NCBI RefSeq assembly: GCF_035222485.1
Contig: NC_085923.1
Span: 2,666,001 to 2,730,000, forward strand
DNA length: 64,000 nt
Reading direction: 5' to 3'
Source: Podospora pseudoanserina
Taxonomy: Eukaryota > Ascomycota > Sordariomycetes > Sordariales > Podosporaceae
In this document: one piece after another, positions 23,632 through 36,327 of the stretch
Position numbering within the stretch: position 1 is the stretch's first letter
Layout: each line of letters begins with the position of its first letter
Position numbers and translations under genes: made by a program
The notes under the pieces: model-generated
What the model saw: only the letters and a program-made list of their open reading frames with translations
Told to the model about the DNA's origin: nothing
Databases searched by the model: none

Positions 23632-24619
23632 TTATTGCTGTGGACCATAACCAGGCGAGCCAGGCATGGACAGTGGCGTCTTCGGGTACTCGGTGTAGCT
23701 ACCAGAGTCCGAGCAGGCCGCCGAGTGTTCGAGAGAGTGTGACAGAGGCGGAGTCTGTGTCAGGCACCCATCAGCAACGGTGATCTTCTTGAGAGTTTTT
23801 ACGGGCCACGATGAAGGTTTTGAAGAGGAGGAAGATGTGGAGGAGGTGCAGTAGCTTGGTTCCGAGAGGCACTCACATTCGGGGTCAGATGCTCAAAGGG
23901 AGGAGGGTGGCCTCCGTGCATGGGCATCCCTGGGAAGAAGCCGTTGTTGTAGCTATCCAGGGCTTGCATGGATGGCAGAGAAATAGTGTTTGAGTACTCG
24001 GCGAGTGTTACGACTGGATCTTGGGGCATTTGGTGGAAGTTGTAGGGAGTGAACATCTCGTCGCTGGGAGGAGCAGAGTAGCCAGTCTGGTAGTAGGGGC
24101 CCACTGGGCTGGTGGATCGATCTCTGTCATCCTCGTAGCTGTGGCTGAAGAGGTACTGATCGTGCTGTCCATAGGATGGAGTTGTGAAGTGAGGAGCGAC
24201 AACCTGTCTGCCGGTGGCAGGTGGCGATTGCTTCCGTGCCTTGGTCGCTGGGGCGCGCTTCGCAGGCTTGGGTGCTGGGCTTGTCTTCTCACTGCCGGGA
24301 GAGGGGGATTCGTCTGATACTCCGGCCTTGCGCTCCAGCTCTTCCATGCGCTTCTTCAACTTCTTGCCTGTACCCAGCTGTTTAGTGTTTGCACTTGGAG
24401 TGTCGTCCCATGAGGCTACGTACGATAGTTGCGCTGGGCAATGCGGTTCTGTATCCTCCTCCTCTCGGCAAGGTCTGAGATCTTGGTCCAGTCCTCGTCG
24501 GGGTTGGCTGAGGGGCTGAAGGCGCTGCTGGTGCCGTGCGAGAATTGTCTTGCGGGCGCCATTGGGGCCTGCTGGTAATGGGTATATGTGTGGGGGTTGA
24601 GCTGGAACATGCTGGCCAT
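23632..24619 (-). CDS. Fungal bZIP transcription factor (short-zipper, AP-1/Yap-like basic region)
   Basis: The model joins 24619-24424, 24367-23877 and 23754-23632 on the minus strand (269 aa). The basic region lies at residues 49-72 (DLAERRRIQNRIAQRNYR, then KKLKKR), with the N-x-x-A-Q-x-x-Y-R core of Yap-type factors. Intron 1 splits the Arg codon at the end of the core, and its second AG (GGGTACAG) restores the frame. The zipper is short, with one or two heptads (MEELERKAG), so the protein may dimerise weakly or with a partner. The remainder is Pro/Ser/Tyr-rich and probably activating. Ignoring the second intron would end the frame at 23799; splicing GTGAGT to GACACAG instead adds a 40-residue exon with SYTEYPKTPLSMPGSPGY and a clean stop. 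The gene stands alone in a 20-kb gene-poor region, as is common for regulators with large promoters. Target genes are unknown. Confidence 0.85.
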
Positions 24620-24728
24620 GGTGAACGGCGTCTTGTAAAGCCAGGTAAGGTTTGGGATGAGAAGAAGTAAGGTGGTGAGGTGAGGTGAGATGAGAACTGT
24701 GTGCCAGATCCGAGAGGATGGGACGAAC

Positions 24729-24735
24729 TATATAT
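24729..24735 (-). promoter_or_regulatory. TATA-like box of the bZIP gene
   Basis: A TATATAT sequence about 110 nt upstream of the bZIP start codon on the minus strand, followed by CT-rich leader sequence. Assigned by position only. Confidence 0.45.
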
Positions 24736-27700
24736 CCAAGTTGGTGGGTGCGGCGTCAAACGTCTATCTCTACGTCGGAGGGAGGGGGAGATCAGTCTTT
24801 AAGAGCTGGCCCAAGAAGATTCACCAAGTCGAGGTACTCACAAGCCCACATGCAGGGATTACATGGATGGTCTACGGCAAATTGGCTGGTAAGTATCCTT
24901 GGACACTCTTGCTGGTTATTCTGCAGCCTGGTTGTGAGGTACCCGCTACAGACCCACCCGCAAGGATTCTTGGGTTCATGGGTCGTCGTGTCTTGGACCG
25001 AGGGTGAATATGGGGCCATGCATGGAACTGGGCGTGTTGGTTGTTGAAGATGTACCTGGGTACTTCGAGCATTTCATGACCGTGGAGGTACGTACCCAAA
25101 GCCTGGTGTAGTGTTGCACACCCCCTCCTCTCCCCTTCCCTCCATTCCGTCCACTGGGCTGGTACTGAGCTCTGAGGTTGAGGAGAGGAAAGGCTTCATG
25201 GGGCAGAGAAGCGCGGTTTGTTCCTAGCCTGATGCTCATCTTGCAACCTAAGGATCCTGGACCAAACTCGATAGCTGAAGAAACACATTCACATGTAGAG
25301 AAAAGAGAACCTGGAAGGGAGAAAGAAGAGGTTCAGCGGGGTCGTCCGCATGCCCGCTCCAGTTTACGAGGCACCTCAACAGCTGGGTGGAATGCAACGG
25401 GCACCAAAAGAGAAGAAACGGTGGAGTTTGAGCAATCATCCCCCCCCCCCCCGTTTTCAGGCAGCCATGAATCTCTATGTCGTGGGTTGGCGTGGGTAAA
25501 ATTAGCCCTGATAGCGCATTTAGCCCAGTTGTGGTGGGTGGTGGCTGCAAAGGACCGCAAAAGCAGCGTCCAGGGTTATTTTCGGGGGCCTGGCGGTGAG
25601 TGGGCCACCAATGACAAGCCAAGTGCCCTGTCCCTTGTCTTCCGAAAATGCTTCCCCTCAAACTCGCGTTCCTATTGGTCAAGATCCCGTCGCCGGTTGG
25701 CCCAAGCTCACGTCCCCGGATCTCTCCACCACCGTAGGGCTGGGTTGCTATGCGCTAGTCTCTTTTAGGGCAATCCTAAAGAGAAACAGCCATCTCAGTC
25801 AACATCCACCGGTCCTTCCCCGGAGACTTCAGATGTGGCAGTGACAGAAATGTCAAGTGAGGATGATTCAAATCTATCTAGCCTTGTAACTAGGCTCGCA
25901 GACTCGGTGGTTCTCTCATGAGTCCCTCGCCGACAACCCGGAGCTTCCTCTCGAACTCATCTCTGGGGGCGGCTTGCAGCCTCATGGTGCAGCTGGAGAT
26001 CACACTGTCGTTTTGCGGCGCAAACCCTCGGTGACACAGGCCAGCTTCGAGAACAAATCTTGGCCCGTCTGTGCATATGTCGGGCCCGGTGGTTGCGTGA
26101 TTGGAACCGATTCTCTGGGCCAGTGTCGAAGGGTGGTTTAGTCGATTTCCTTGTTTCTCGACTCTACAAGCTTCCAAGAAATGGCATTCAGTAATGAAGT
26201 CGCAGGATCTGAGGAGCATCGGGCTAGGTGAGGTGGCCGGTATCGCAGTGTTGCAACTGCTTGTTTTACATTTTACATTCGGAGGGTGAGGTTGACGGCC
26301 TCAGCGGGACTCACGTGCTTCCCTGTGCTTGATAAGAGGCAGGCCCAGAAATAGAGTCCTGACAAAGCACCTTGTCGATCAGTGATTGGCTGAGAGGACT
26401 GGGGGTAATTGGATTAAGGTTTTGTGTCTGGTGGCCTCTTGGCACATCCAGGTTAGTGGATGTGGCGTCCGTGCAGCCAGTCCTGATCGGCCGAATTCTG
26501 CTGCCTGGTTTTGAAGTGTCGATGGTCTCGACGGCAGACGGGTATCATCGTTTCAATCTTGCCCTGGCTCCATCACCAAGCTCTCTCCCGTCGCCCCGCA
26601 TTCAACCATCGTCGACGATTGATTTTCCTAAAGAGAACTAACCAGGACCCGCATCGACCCCCGCTACAAAGTACTGTACATTAGTGATTTTCCTCTTCGG
26701 CCCCCGCGCGTGCGGTCATGATCAGTCAGTCATCGCCCTTTCAACCTTCGTCCTCACAGCCATTTGTTTGAGATCGTGTCCATCGTCCGATCATACTGCT
26801 TGGCCACTACGCTGGCCGGCGAGTCCACAACTCTTTTGATCTTTCGTTTTGGACACGGCATCACAACTTGGAAGGCTGTCTGGGTCACGTTTGGTGCTCC
26901 TTTCACCTGCAGTTTTCCATCAAACCGCCTTTACGGAAGATTAAGCGTGGGAGGTCGTTGAAGAGACCCGCTGTTTTCTGTGCCATTATCCAATCAGGTT
27001 AAATGGCTCGTAAAATCGGGAGCATCCCCTAGCGGCGCAATCTCCCGCTTTTCCCAGAGCCTTGGCTTCACCTTCATCTTGGCATCTGTCTCGATGCCTA
27101 ACCTTAAACCAGGGCCCTCAGCCTTGTGGTCGCCGAACCCCTATGCAGTTTGGAGTAGTGGCTGGCCAATTGTTTGCAAGGCGACGATTTTCAATGTGAT
27201 GTTATTCACAATAGGATTCGGCAACTCTCGCTTCAGCTTGCTGACGGGCCTCGAGGTTGACGACTTTGCTTCATCCTTGACGCTAGAGATCACAGGCACC
27301 CATATTTCCCTCCGGGAGGAACTCATCTCTCCCGATATAGCATCACATGGTTCCTTTACCAACGCCCGAGTGACAAGTCAAGCCGATCACCGACTCGACT
27401 GCTTCTTGGCCGGCTCCGAGTGTCTAGACATCCTGCTCAGTCCAGATGTGGAACACTTTCCAGAAAGGGAACTCGAGTCCAGACGTTAGGAATTCGGATC
27501 AGCCCCGTTGAAGTATCACAGGTCGGCCGCCGACCATTCCGGCTTGCCGATCGTTGCATTTCAATTGTTACTAGCCGTCCCCGCAAGATACCCTCCAACG
27601 CCACAGGATGCTTGTTTCAACAGTTCATGAGATGGTTACAGCTTCATGCGGCCCTGTTTCCTGAGGGGAAAAATGCAGGCCGGGAACGTACAGAACGCAT

Positions 27701-28388
27701 GCCACAGATGGATATGATTGGAGGGCGCTCGAACCTCATGCTGAAGCTGTGCCACGCGGGAGAGGTAGCAACCCTCGTCCACTCGGCCGATTCCTATCGC
27801 TAATTTCTCCGGGGACTTGACTATGATTGTGCCTCAGTCGGGGATTACGCAGGGTCTCCTCTAGCGAGTAGTATCTCTTTTGCCTGAAGTATGGTTCTGC
27901 GGAGATGCCGTCCAATGCGAGGGCGGTATCGAAGCTACCTACCTATTCTCAGCGACAGCAAACAGATATCAAGCCATTCAGCGAGACATGACTAAACTCA
28001 GACAATCTTGAACACATCCATCTGCAACATATGACACTGCAGCTTCAATGATTTTAGCAGATAGCTTCCGAAAGTTCCCAAGATCTATGGCAAATGCTTC
28101 AGCGATGCTGTCGTAACATCTCCAGCTAGTGATGAAGAGGCTCTCTGTCTCCTAATGAAGTCAAGAAAATTGGCAGGCACGACACATGCACGGGGTAATT
28201 CTGTGCTGACAGGTTACAGATCTCACTCAGGGTGTAGCCGTACGGCGGTGCAAGGGCGCGGTTAGGTCTCTCCACCGGCTTGGAACGGAAGCTCGTAGGG
28301 CTAGTAGAGAAAGTATCGTCCGTGTATCATTTTGACCGCTTTCCTGCCGTTTAATACTAAGAAGATACCTTCCCACGTTTCAGCTCGA

Positions 28389-28396
28389 TATATAAA
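28389..28396 (+). promoter_or_regulatory. TATATAAA box in the gene-poor region
   Basis: A consensus-like TATA box with C-rich, C/T-rich sequence downstream, but no coding frame of interest follows. It may promote a non-coding transcript or be chance. Confidence 0.2.
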
Positions 28397-28786
28397 GTGC
28401 TGACCGCATCAGGCACCTTCTCACCTGCCCACCAATACCTCCATTCGTCTTGAAAGCCACAGGGGCATCAATCTGTCTGAGGCAAACCTATTTGTTGCGG
28501 ACGTCTGTTTGGGATGAAGCAGGAGCAACGGTCGAGTTCCTTTTCGGCCAGTCACAACCTCAGATCGGTTGATATATCTCGAGTTGCGGCTGCGGGCAAG
28601 AGTCACTGGCATTCTTGGCATTCTCTCAAAGCGATCCCAGGTTTGAGAATTAGCCCAGTTACGTGGCCATCTTCTTATTCTCCTAGGCGACTTACTAACT
28701 CGTTGCCTTGGACCATTTTCTTTCTCACCACGATGGGGACCTTCGCACATCATGTCAACGAGCAGCCAATGCCTTCACTTGGATCG

Positions 28787-28793
28787 TATAAAA
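28787..28793 (+). promoter_or_regulatory. TATAAAA box in the gene-poor region
   Basis: TATAAAA with a CCAAT about 17 nt upstream (28766-28770), an unusually tight spacing. No recognisable gene follows. Confidence 0.2.
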
Positions 28794-31700
28794 CCTGGGC
28801 ATTCCCACCATCTCGACCGGACAGCCTCGTAAACCAGCCTGACAAAACGAGGCGGACTTTTTTTTCTCGGGCGATATCACGGTTACAAGCGCACACGCAC
28901 GTCACAACAAACGGGGACGGTTCAACCGCCCCCCCGCAAGAGATTCACGAGGTCGAACGACCACCAGGGAAGGGTTACATACACCCTTCGTTGCACTAGG
29001 CGACTATTAGCGAGCGGACAAGAGCGGGTGTAACATCAACCACTAGGTAGCCCCCAATCTCCAAATCTTGGACTCCGTAGCCCCCGAAATGTGAACTGTT
29101 CCTAAAGAAGGACCGAGAGCGATGTCTTCGAGGGACAGGCACAACAATTGGCTGTCGCACAAAGTAGCACTTTGCCCGGGGAGGGGGCTAGCTGCCGTTG
29201 GGTTGATTGTTGAAGTGCTTATGTCAGAATCTACTTTGCTGGGTCCGGAGGGGTACGGAGCAATGGGGAAACGTAGTAAGTGGTTTTGCGGCTCCAACAC
29301 TAGTAGGGGACAAGAAAATCTTACGAACGGACGAACCATATTTGCCGGAGGTCTGTGGGTAGGGGGTGTTTTGGCGATCGCATCACTGATGATAGGCACC
29401 TGAATTGTTAGGGTTGCAGTTTGGAGGGGTTGTTTTACGAGTGCTGATATCGGAGACATATATGGTCGGTAGAAACGAGTTGGACTAACCGATGGTGTGG
29501 CAGAGTAGCCGTTTTGTTCATCAATCCCCACGCCATGGTATCATTGACCTCGTATGTTGACACGACTTCCTACCTGCTACCAACCATCGAAACGACAAAG
29601 GATACCTCGAAGCACCAAATCAGGAAAAGTGTACAAAAGAACGCCGGATGACGCGTCCAGAGTTCGTACAGACAAAAGTACTGAGCCATATCGGCATGTT
29701 TGAACCTTGGGATGTGGGCTAGATTTGGAATGGGGAGGAGCTGACATTTTTCGCTAGGGCAGGGGGTGTGTTGGTTGGGTTGGTGGAACGGAAACTCGCA
29801 GTAGCGCCGTGGGCGCTTCTTCTTGATGGAAGTATGGTTGTTACTGATGGAGGTGGCATGTCTTGAAACTATCAATGGCAGCAAATGCCCGCGCATAGGT
29901 TAGCTGTCATTGCTTCTGTTATAGAGGAGTGCCGATCAGTTTCTTAGATGGGAAAATAATAGGTAGCTAAGCATGCTTAAGGTAATTGGAACCGCTGGCA
30001 CTATCTCCCCCCTCACCCCCCCATCATTGCCGGCAACTTCCACATAGATACCTAGTTAGCTACCACCACCAACATCAACTTGAACATACACTACAGGCTT
30101 CAATCAACTTCCTGATATCTCTCCAAGAAAAAAGGGGCATTATGACTCGCTAACATAAAAACCCCTCAAACACCGCCGTCCTAAAACAAGAAATTTCGTT
30201 GCCTATCATCAACTGGAATTACCCACTCAAACGAGGCGCTCTTGTTCTTGGGTAAGGGTCGCTCCCCGAAATTAGCCCACTTCACCTCCTGGACTCTGGA
30301 CCCCACTCAAGTTTGTTCACTAATCATGTGGAGAAAAAAAAACGGGAAACGGCCGCCAGGTTCAAACCGGTGGTTCGTGCGCCGGCCGTTAACTGTGGAT
30401 CACCTAGGTCCCACCTTGGATTGGTAGCAGTGCAAAAATCTTGGCGACAAACCCTCCGCAGCTCTCTTATTGCGACAAATCAGAATGCGGGAGGGAGAAG
30501 GGTAGTATCCCGCCTTTATGCAGAGACAATGAGAAAGCGATATGAAAATGCGGCTATGTTCGGTAGCTAAATGTCTTAGTATTCATGGAAGGCTACTGGT
30601 CACGTTGGGTTTTGGAGAGGGTGGGTTTTTTTTGTTTTTTGTTTACCACTGGGTAGGTGAATTCATTAGGGGTGTATCCTGCGGTCTTTAGATCAGGCTA
30701 GTGTGTAAGGTCACCGGATCTTGACCATCATTTATCGAATGGTGTTTCTTGCCCCCAAGTTTCAGGTAAAGATCTTCAACCACCCCCTCGGGGACCATAG
30801 CGACTTTCCATCTGCTTTCCAAGTGGTGAAACTTTCTGCAGAAAAATAACAGCTGTGCCGCTGCCATCCCCGGATTGTTGATGCCTAGAGAGATGTGATA
30901 TGAAATCTGCCCGCTCATGCATGGAAAACACACAAAGTGTTGATATCTTACTGGGAACCACGGAGCATGCATTTTGCTAGAACCAACTCCCGTGATAGGC
31001 GGTAAGGCAAACCTCTAGATGGGTGACGTGCCAGCTATTCAGGGGTTCAAGGAGGCCGTGGTGGGTGGTTCGGATAGTTGGGTTTGTCTCTCGTTGACGG
31101 TGAAATAGGGGTCTCGACCGGCCGAGGCACGGCGCATCGGCTGATGATCTGCAACAACCAAAGACTTGACACTCGACGCGTCCCTCCTCCCCATTGTGGA
31201 TAGATGTTGGCGCCCTCGACCGGTTTCGGATTGTTCAACAGACTGGTTCTGGCAGTCAGGGGTAACAACACCCCGTTTCCCGCTCAATGAAAAGGGGGTT
31301 GCGCCACCACAACCATCTCCAGGTCCCAGGTCTGCAAAGGTCTTGTTCCCGAAAGGATATGCTTATTGCCTGCAGCGGTTAAGGCTCTCTCGGGGGGTGG
31401 GAGGGGTGGGTGAGTGCGTGTCAGCCGGAACCTGCTGCTTGGTGACGGCATCAGTCAGCATCTGCAGGGACTCGACCTCATGCAGATTTAATTGAACCCC
31501 AAGAAAGAAGCACAGTTTTCAGCCTTGGGGTTCATGGGGGAAATAGACAATACGAAGAGGAAAGAAGAGGAAGTTCATAGTCCCGGCGGTGAACGTTACC
31601 GTAACAAGGCCGAACCACACAGGACAAGACAAGAGGATGACCCGAAGTTTCTGTCGTCCCAGCTTTGGGCGGCCGCTCCAGTTCATCTTGGGCCGAACTG

Positions 31701-34700
31701 TTGTTTACATGTGAGAGGCTATGCCTTGCTCTGATATATGGTTGGCGGGAAAACGCCACAACCATCCTGTCGGGTGGACAAGACATCGACTTGACCGCAA
31801 GGCCATTGCTTCATGCCAGCTCCAACGCCTTGTTGTCAGGTCTAGAAGTCATAACCCATCTCGAAAACAACCTCTGACTACTTGTCAGGCAAGATTTCCG
31901 TCGCGGGCCGGCTGTGCCAGAGTAACAGCTCAAAGTTGGTCGGCCCACGAGTCATCCGGTGAGTGAATCGAGATGAATTATGTATTACTGATACATTTCC
32001 ATACATAGCACCCAACGAAGCCCGTGATGGATGTTGCGGCCGCCGACGCTGCTATTCTTGAGCCTCATCATGTTGGGACCCACCGCTGTCCAGGCACCCG
32101 CATCGTCTCTTCGTCTACTACCCAGTGACTGTGGTCCTCCAAAAGCCGTCACTTGACGCTAGTTACCCTACAATTCATTATTCATGTGACTGGAGGAAGC
32201 CGTTGAGGTTGGGGAAGGCGTGATATGATACTGCAGCAACCCTTCACGGGGACACCCGGCTGCCCGCGTTGACGGAAGGAAATCAAGCCAGACTCAAAGA
32301 CGCCACTCCCTTGCCATCCACGAGTAACCGTCGAGAGTTTTAGTTAGAAGGGTGTATCGGTAATGGGATCGGTCAGCAAGACGACAATAACTAGAGTCCT
32401 CAACTCAGATTGTCGTCTGATAGACTTTGTTTGATGGGGCCGTCCGCATCAAAAGATACCACCAATCAGAACCTCTCGCTCGTGTGAATGAGCCAGGGCC
32501 AGAATCCAGTCCCATGTCCGTTTGGTCAAGCAAAAGAGGGCAAAATAGCCGCTTTCGGTAACCTCACCGCTTTTGAACCACAGCCAAACATGCAGAAACG
32601 CCGCAATAACAAAGATAGCCCCACCGTTTTGGGAGATAACAATACCTACTGGAGGCTCCGAATTGCTAAAAGGCTTCGAAAAGATTTGACAAACCCAAAA
32701 TGTTGGAACCTCCCACAGGAAACGCAGATGTCTCAGCACATGAGAATGATGGCCTCATACCGAGGACTTTGATGGCAAGTATGAATAACGGAGGGGAGCA
32801 TTGGGTTGGGGATGAGCACACACCATCCGTGCAATCAACACCCCACCCCCAAAACCGAGAATGTAGCGGTACCTCGACTGGGAACTGACAGCGGTTGCTC
32901 ATCATGCCCATGCTCACACCTTCATAGGGCTGGGTGGCTTTGCTTCCTTCTCCACAAAACGAAGCTTGACGTGTAAGCTCTGCACTCCCCCACGACGCGG
33001 ATGCACTTCCGCAACAAGTGTCTGGCAGCAGTATCAGTATTTGAAATCCACTCCGTGGCTGTTGATACTCCAAGGTGACAGAGTTCTGGCGGCCGAGTGC
33101 GGTTTGACTCGCCAGGACAACCGTTCTTCGGCGTTACATTGCTCGCCTGCTCCGCCGACCCAGAAGGCTCCCAGGGCTGATGCCCAGTTTGGGCTGTATT
33201 GGCGAACGGCTGGCGATAACAACGACGGAGGCGTCGAGCGCTCAGTAATTTACAGACAGCGAGGTGCAGATCTCGTTTGGACAGCGCAGTTTCCAACTTG
33301 ATCTGGCATGCTTGATAATGGTTTGGCGGTGTGGAAGAATACCGTGTTCCTCAAACGACTCGGATATTCATGATGGAGGGTGGTGTTACATGAAGAACCG
33401 TGCATGAGTTGCATGAGAGGGTTGAGATGAAGTAACCAGTACCCCATGACAGGAACTGGATGCAAGAGGACCTTGCCAACGGGCCGACCTCCAGACAATT
33501 TACACATACGCTGAGGATGGATGCCAAGACGTACCTGACTGCCTCCTGTTTAATCCCGTGTTCTAGCGTATCTTGTTGCCATTTCAAATGGAAATCCTCC
33601 TGCGTAAGGCTGTTAGCGCAAGCCAGTCGTATATCATTAGTATCATCACGTTCATGCTTATCATCATGAAGAGGCCATATCAAACTTGGTGATGGAATTT
33701 GAAATGGGCTGCAATAGGACCTTCTCGAGACCCGTGCAGCTGGTGAATTGATGCCTGGATGCAGGCCCAAATATCCAGTAACGCCCGAGGCGGTCAATGG
33801 CATCGGCAGCGTCATTAGAAGGTGGGTGTGCCTGTCTACCGTCGGGCGGTTGTGATGGTGCAGTTGAACTGACCTCTGGGAGCATATCCGGCGCGCAACA
33901 CCATGCTAAGAAGCTTCCACCACCGAGGAACCGGAGCGCTGGGGCCAATCATATGGCGAGAAAGAACGACTTCTGTGCCTCTCCCGCTTTCCCGTCCTCA
34001 CAGCTCTCGTACCCGATCCCTCGGAAGGGCGGCGTCAGGCCCTCGCACCTCCCCGTGAAGCAGCACACCAGGACGCAGTTATCACTAATTCCAAGCCATG
34101 GACCAAGAACCCTCCTGGTTGCGTTAGTTTTGAGCGCATTTCGTAGTGTGATAGAGCAACAGACTGGCCATCCAGAGCCGGGTATTGCGGTGACTGGAGA
34201 CCAGTGTTCTTGTTTTGAGTCCCAGAAAGCAAAGAGCTGCATTAATAACTCAAACGCCACGAGAGGGGAGCGCGGCGTCTATTGCGTGGGACAGGATATG
34301 AAGTGCCTGTGCAACAGCTTGTGAAACGTGATACCAGGAGAGGGTGTCGTCGGCAGTTCTTGATGGGCCATGGTTCTGGACGGAATAATGCGAGCCTTGG
34401 CTGTGGCAACTGGCAATATTCTGGAGCGCCTGAACACATCGCACAAGCGGGCGTTTTTGTGTGACCTTCGTTGAAGGCAAGCGCCGTGAGGGACCGCGTC
34501 TACCCCGCCGCTGGTGAACTTGTCCGAATCCCCGATGGCCACGCACCCGGCAGAAAGTCGGCCGAGCACCTAGGGCAGAGTGCTTTCCGTGCCAAAGGGG
34601 GTGTTGATGGACAGTCAGGGTAGTCCCGTATCTCGACGAGTCGTAGGGCCGAACAGCTGTCCAGGGTCGTTCGTGGGTAAATTAGCAAGCGAATATCTCG

Positions 34701-35643
34701 GTGGTACTCGTGAGGATGTTGAACCTGTGACAGAGACAGGGCAGAGCTGTATCAAAGGCCGAGGGTTAGGCGGCTGCTTGGCAACAGCGAGGCTCAGGCG
34801 GACCACGGGGCTGGAGCTGCACAGCTCTGGCTCTGTTGATGTCGAGGGGAGATCGCAGACAGAGAAGCGGGCGTCGCATGTCGCAGTGCAGGTTGCAGTC
34901 TGCATTGGCGTTTCCCCAGAGGGGCGCAGCATCTTTTGCAATTCCCGCCTGTTCTGGGTGCACCAGCACCAACGTCCACCAAGAAAGAGCGGGATTCCAG
35001 CAGAAGGGGCGGAGAGACAGGGGTCCAAGGCCCCCTTGTCCATCGCTGCAGAATGCGGCACGCCCAGTGCCAGCGCCAGCGGGGTGGGGCACGCCAAGGG
35101 CCCGCTGCTTCCCGCGTCCCAATGTCTTGGCCCTCGACACCTTTCTTGGGTGTTCTTGGAATCTCCTGAGGTCTTTTTGAAACTTCCCAATCAGGAAAAC
35201 ATATTCGAATCAGGCAAAGTGCGGTTTGACCCCTCGGTCACCAAAAAGGGTCTTGTTCAGAGTTGCCATAACGGACTGTCTGCAAGGGCGCTTTGAAGAC
35301 CACCAGGGATCACAGCCCGTACCCTCCGAACAACCAAGCAACAATCCAAGCCATCTCCGAATGCGCAATCCTGACGACGACGACCACCCACCATTTCGGA
35401 GTCCTATCCCCGCTGATCACGCACCCTCACGTCAACATGGCTGGCGGGAATTACGTGCACATGGCTGCTGCCCCTCGCCCGGCCCCGCGGCGCCCGCTCT
35501 GTCCCGTTTGCCGAGAAAGATGTGATATCAAAGTCACAGCCACCAATCTGATATTCGAGCACCCCGCAGCTACCGGAACCTCTGTGTAACCCCCTCCGAG
35601 CCCATCCATGCCATCTTCGCCGTATTCCCCCGCCAGTTGTTAT

Positions 35644-35680
35644 CACCATCACCACCATCACCACCATCACCATGATGATG
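35644..35680 (+). repeat. CAC/CAT trinucleotide repeat
   Basis: Interspersed CAC and CAT units ending in GATGATG. No supported coding frame uses it. Confidence 0.85.
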
Positions 35681-36309
35681 TTGGTGATGAATTGCTCCTA
35701 GACCGCCGGATGTTTCCATCAGGGAGGGACGGAAGCAGGCGACTAGTTTCCGATGTCAGGGCCCCTTTGCCGATGATTATCATGATGCCCCTCCTCCAAA
35801 ACAACATTTCGACCAATGTTCCAAAAGTACAAGTTGGCGTCGAGGCTGGTGTTACACATGCACATGAGCAGCCCGGTCTCACAGAATCAGGCTGTTGGGT
35901 CCCAAGGGCGCACACGCGGCATGGAGTTTTGCAACCGTTATCTCCAGATTGACTGGCACTCTCGCTCCAAGGGCCCATGTGCTACGGCTTTGTGATCCGA
36001 AGCGGACCTTTCTCCGAACACTTGTCCTACACCTCTTCTCCCTTCTTGGTCCTTCACGCTCCCATTGCTCCCTTGGGTATGGTGGTGACGCCACGTGCGG
36101 ACTACTCGGACTTGAACAACTGGAATAGAAGCTCCGCTCCCACCTCGGAGTAAGTTGACACGGAGACTTGTCGGATTCCGCTGGATTCGTGCTTTATGAC
36201 TTGATCTGGCAGCGCGAGCTGGAAACATGAGGCTGGACATCACGAGGAGAACAACATTCTATATATCCTCAGAGATGGACTTTTAACAAAAATGAGGTAA
36301 GAATCCCAT

Positions 36310-36327
36310 ATATCTATCTATCTATCT
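36310..36327 (+). repeat. (TATC)n microsatellite
   Basis: Four tandem TATC units in non-coding sequence. Confidence 0.9.

Noticed and set aside
30355-30372. GGTTCAAACC, resembling a tRNA B box
   Set aside because: The flanking bases do not form a T stem and no A box or acceptor stem is found.
34580-35296. Frames of 238 (+) and 191 (-) codons
   Set aside because: They overlap each other in GC-rich sequence and show no recognisable motif; likely chance.
35644-35680. CAC/CAT repeat considered as a CRISPR-like or coding His repeat
   Set aside because: It is a simple trinucleotide repeat with no spacers, and no supported frame uses it.
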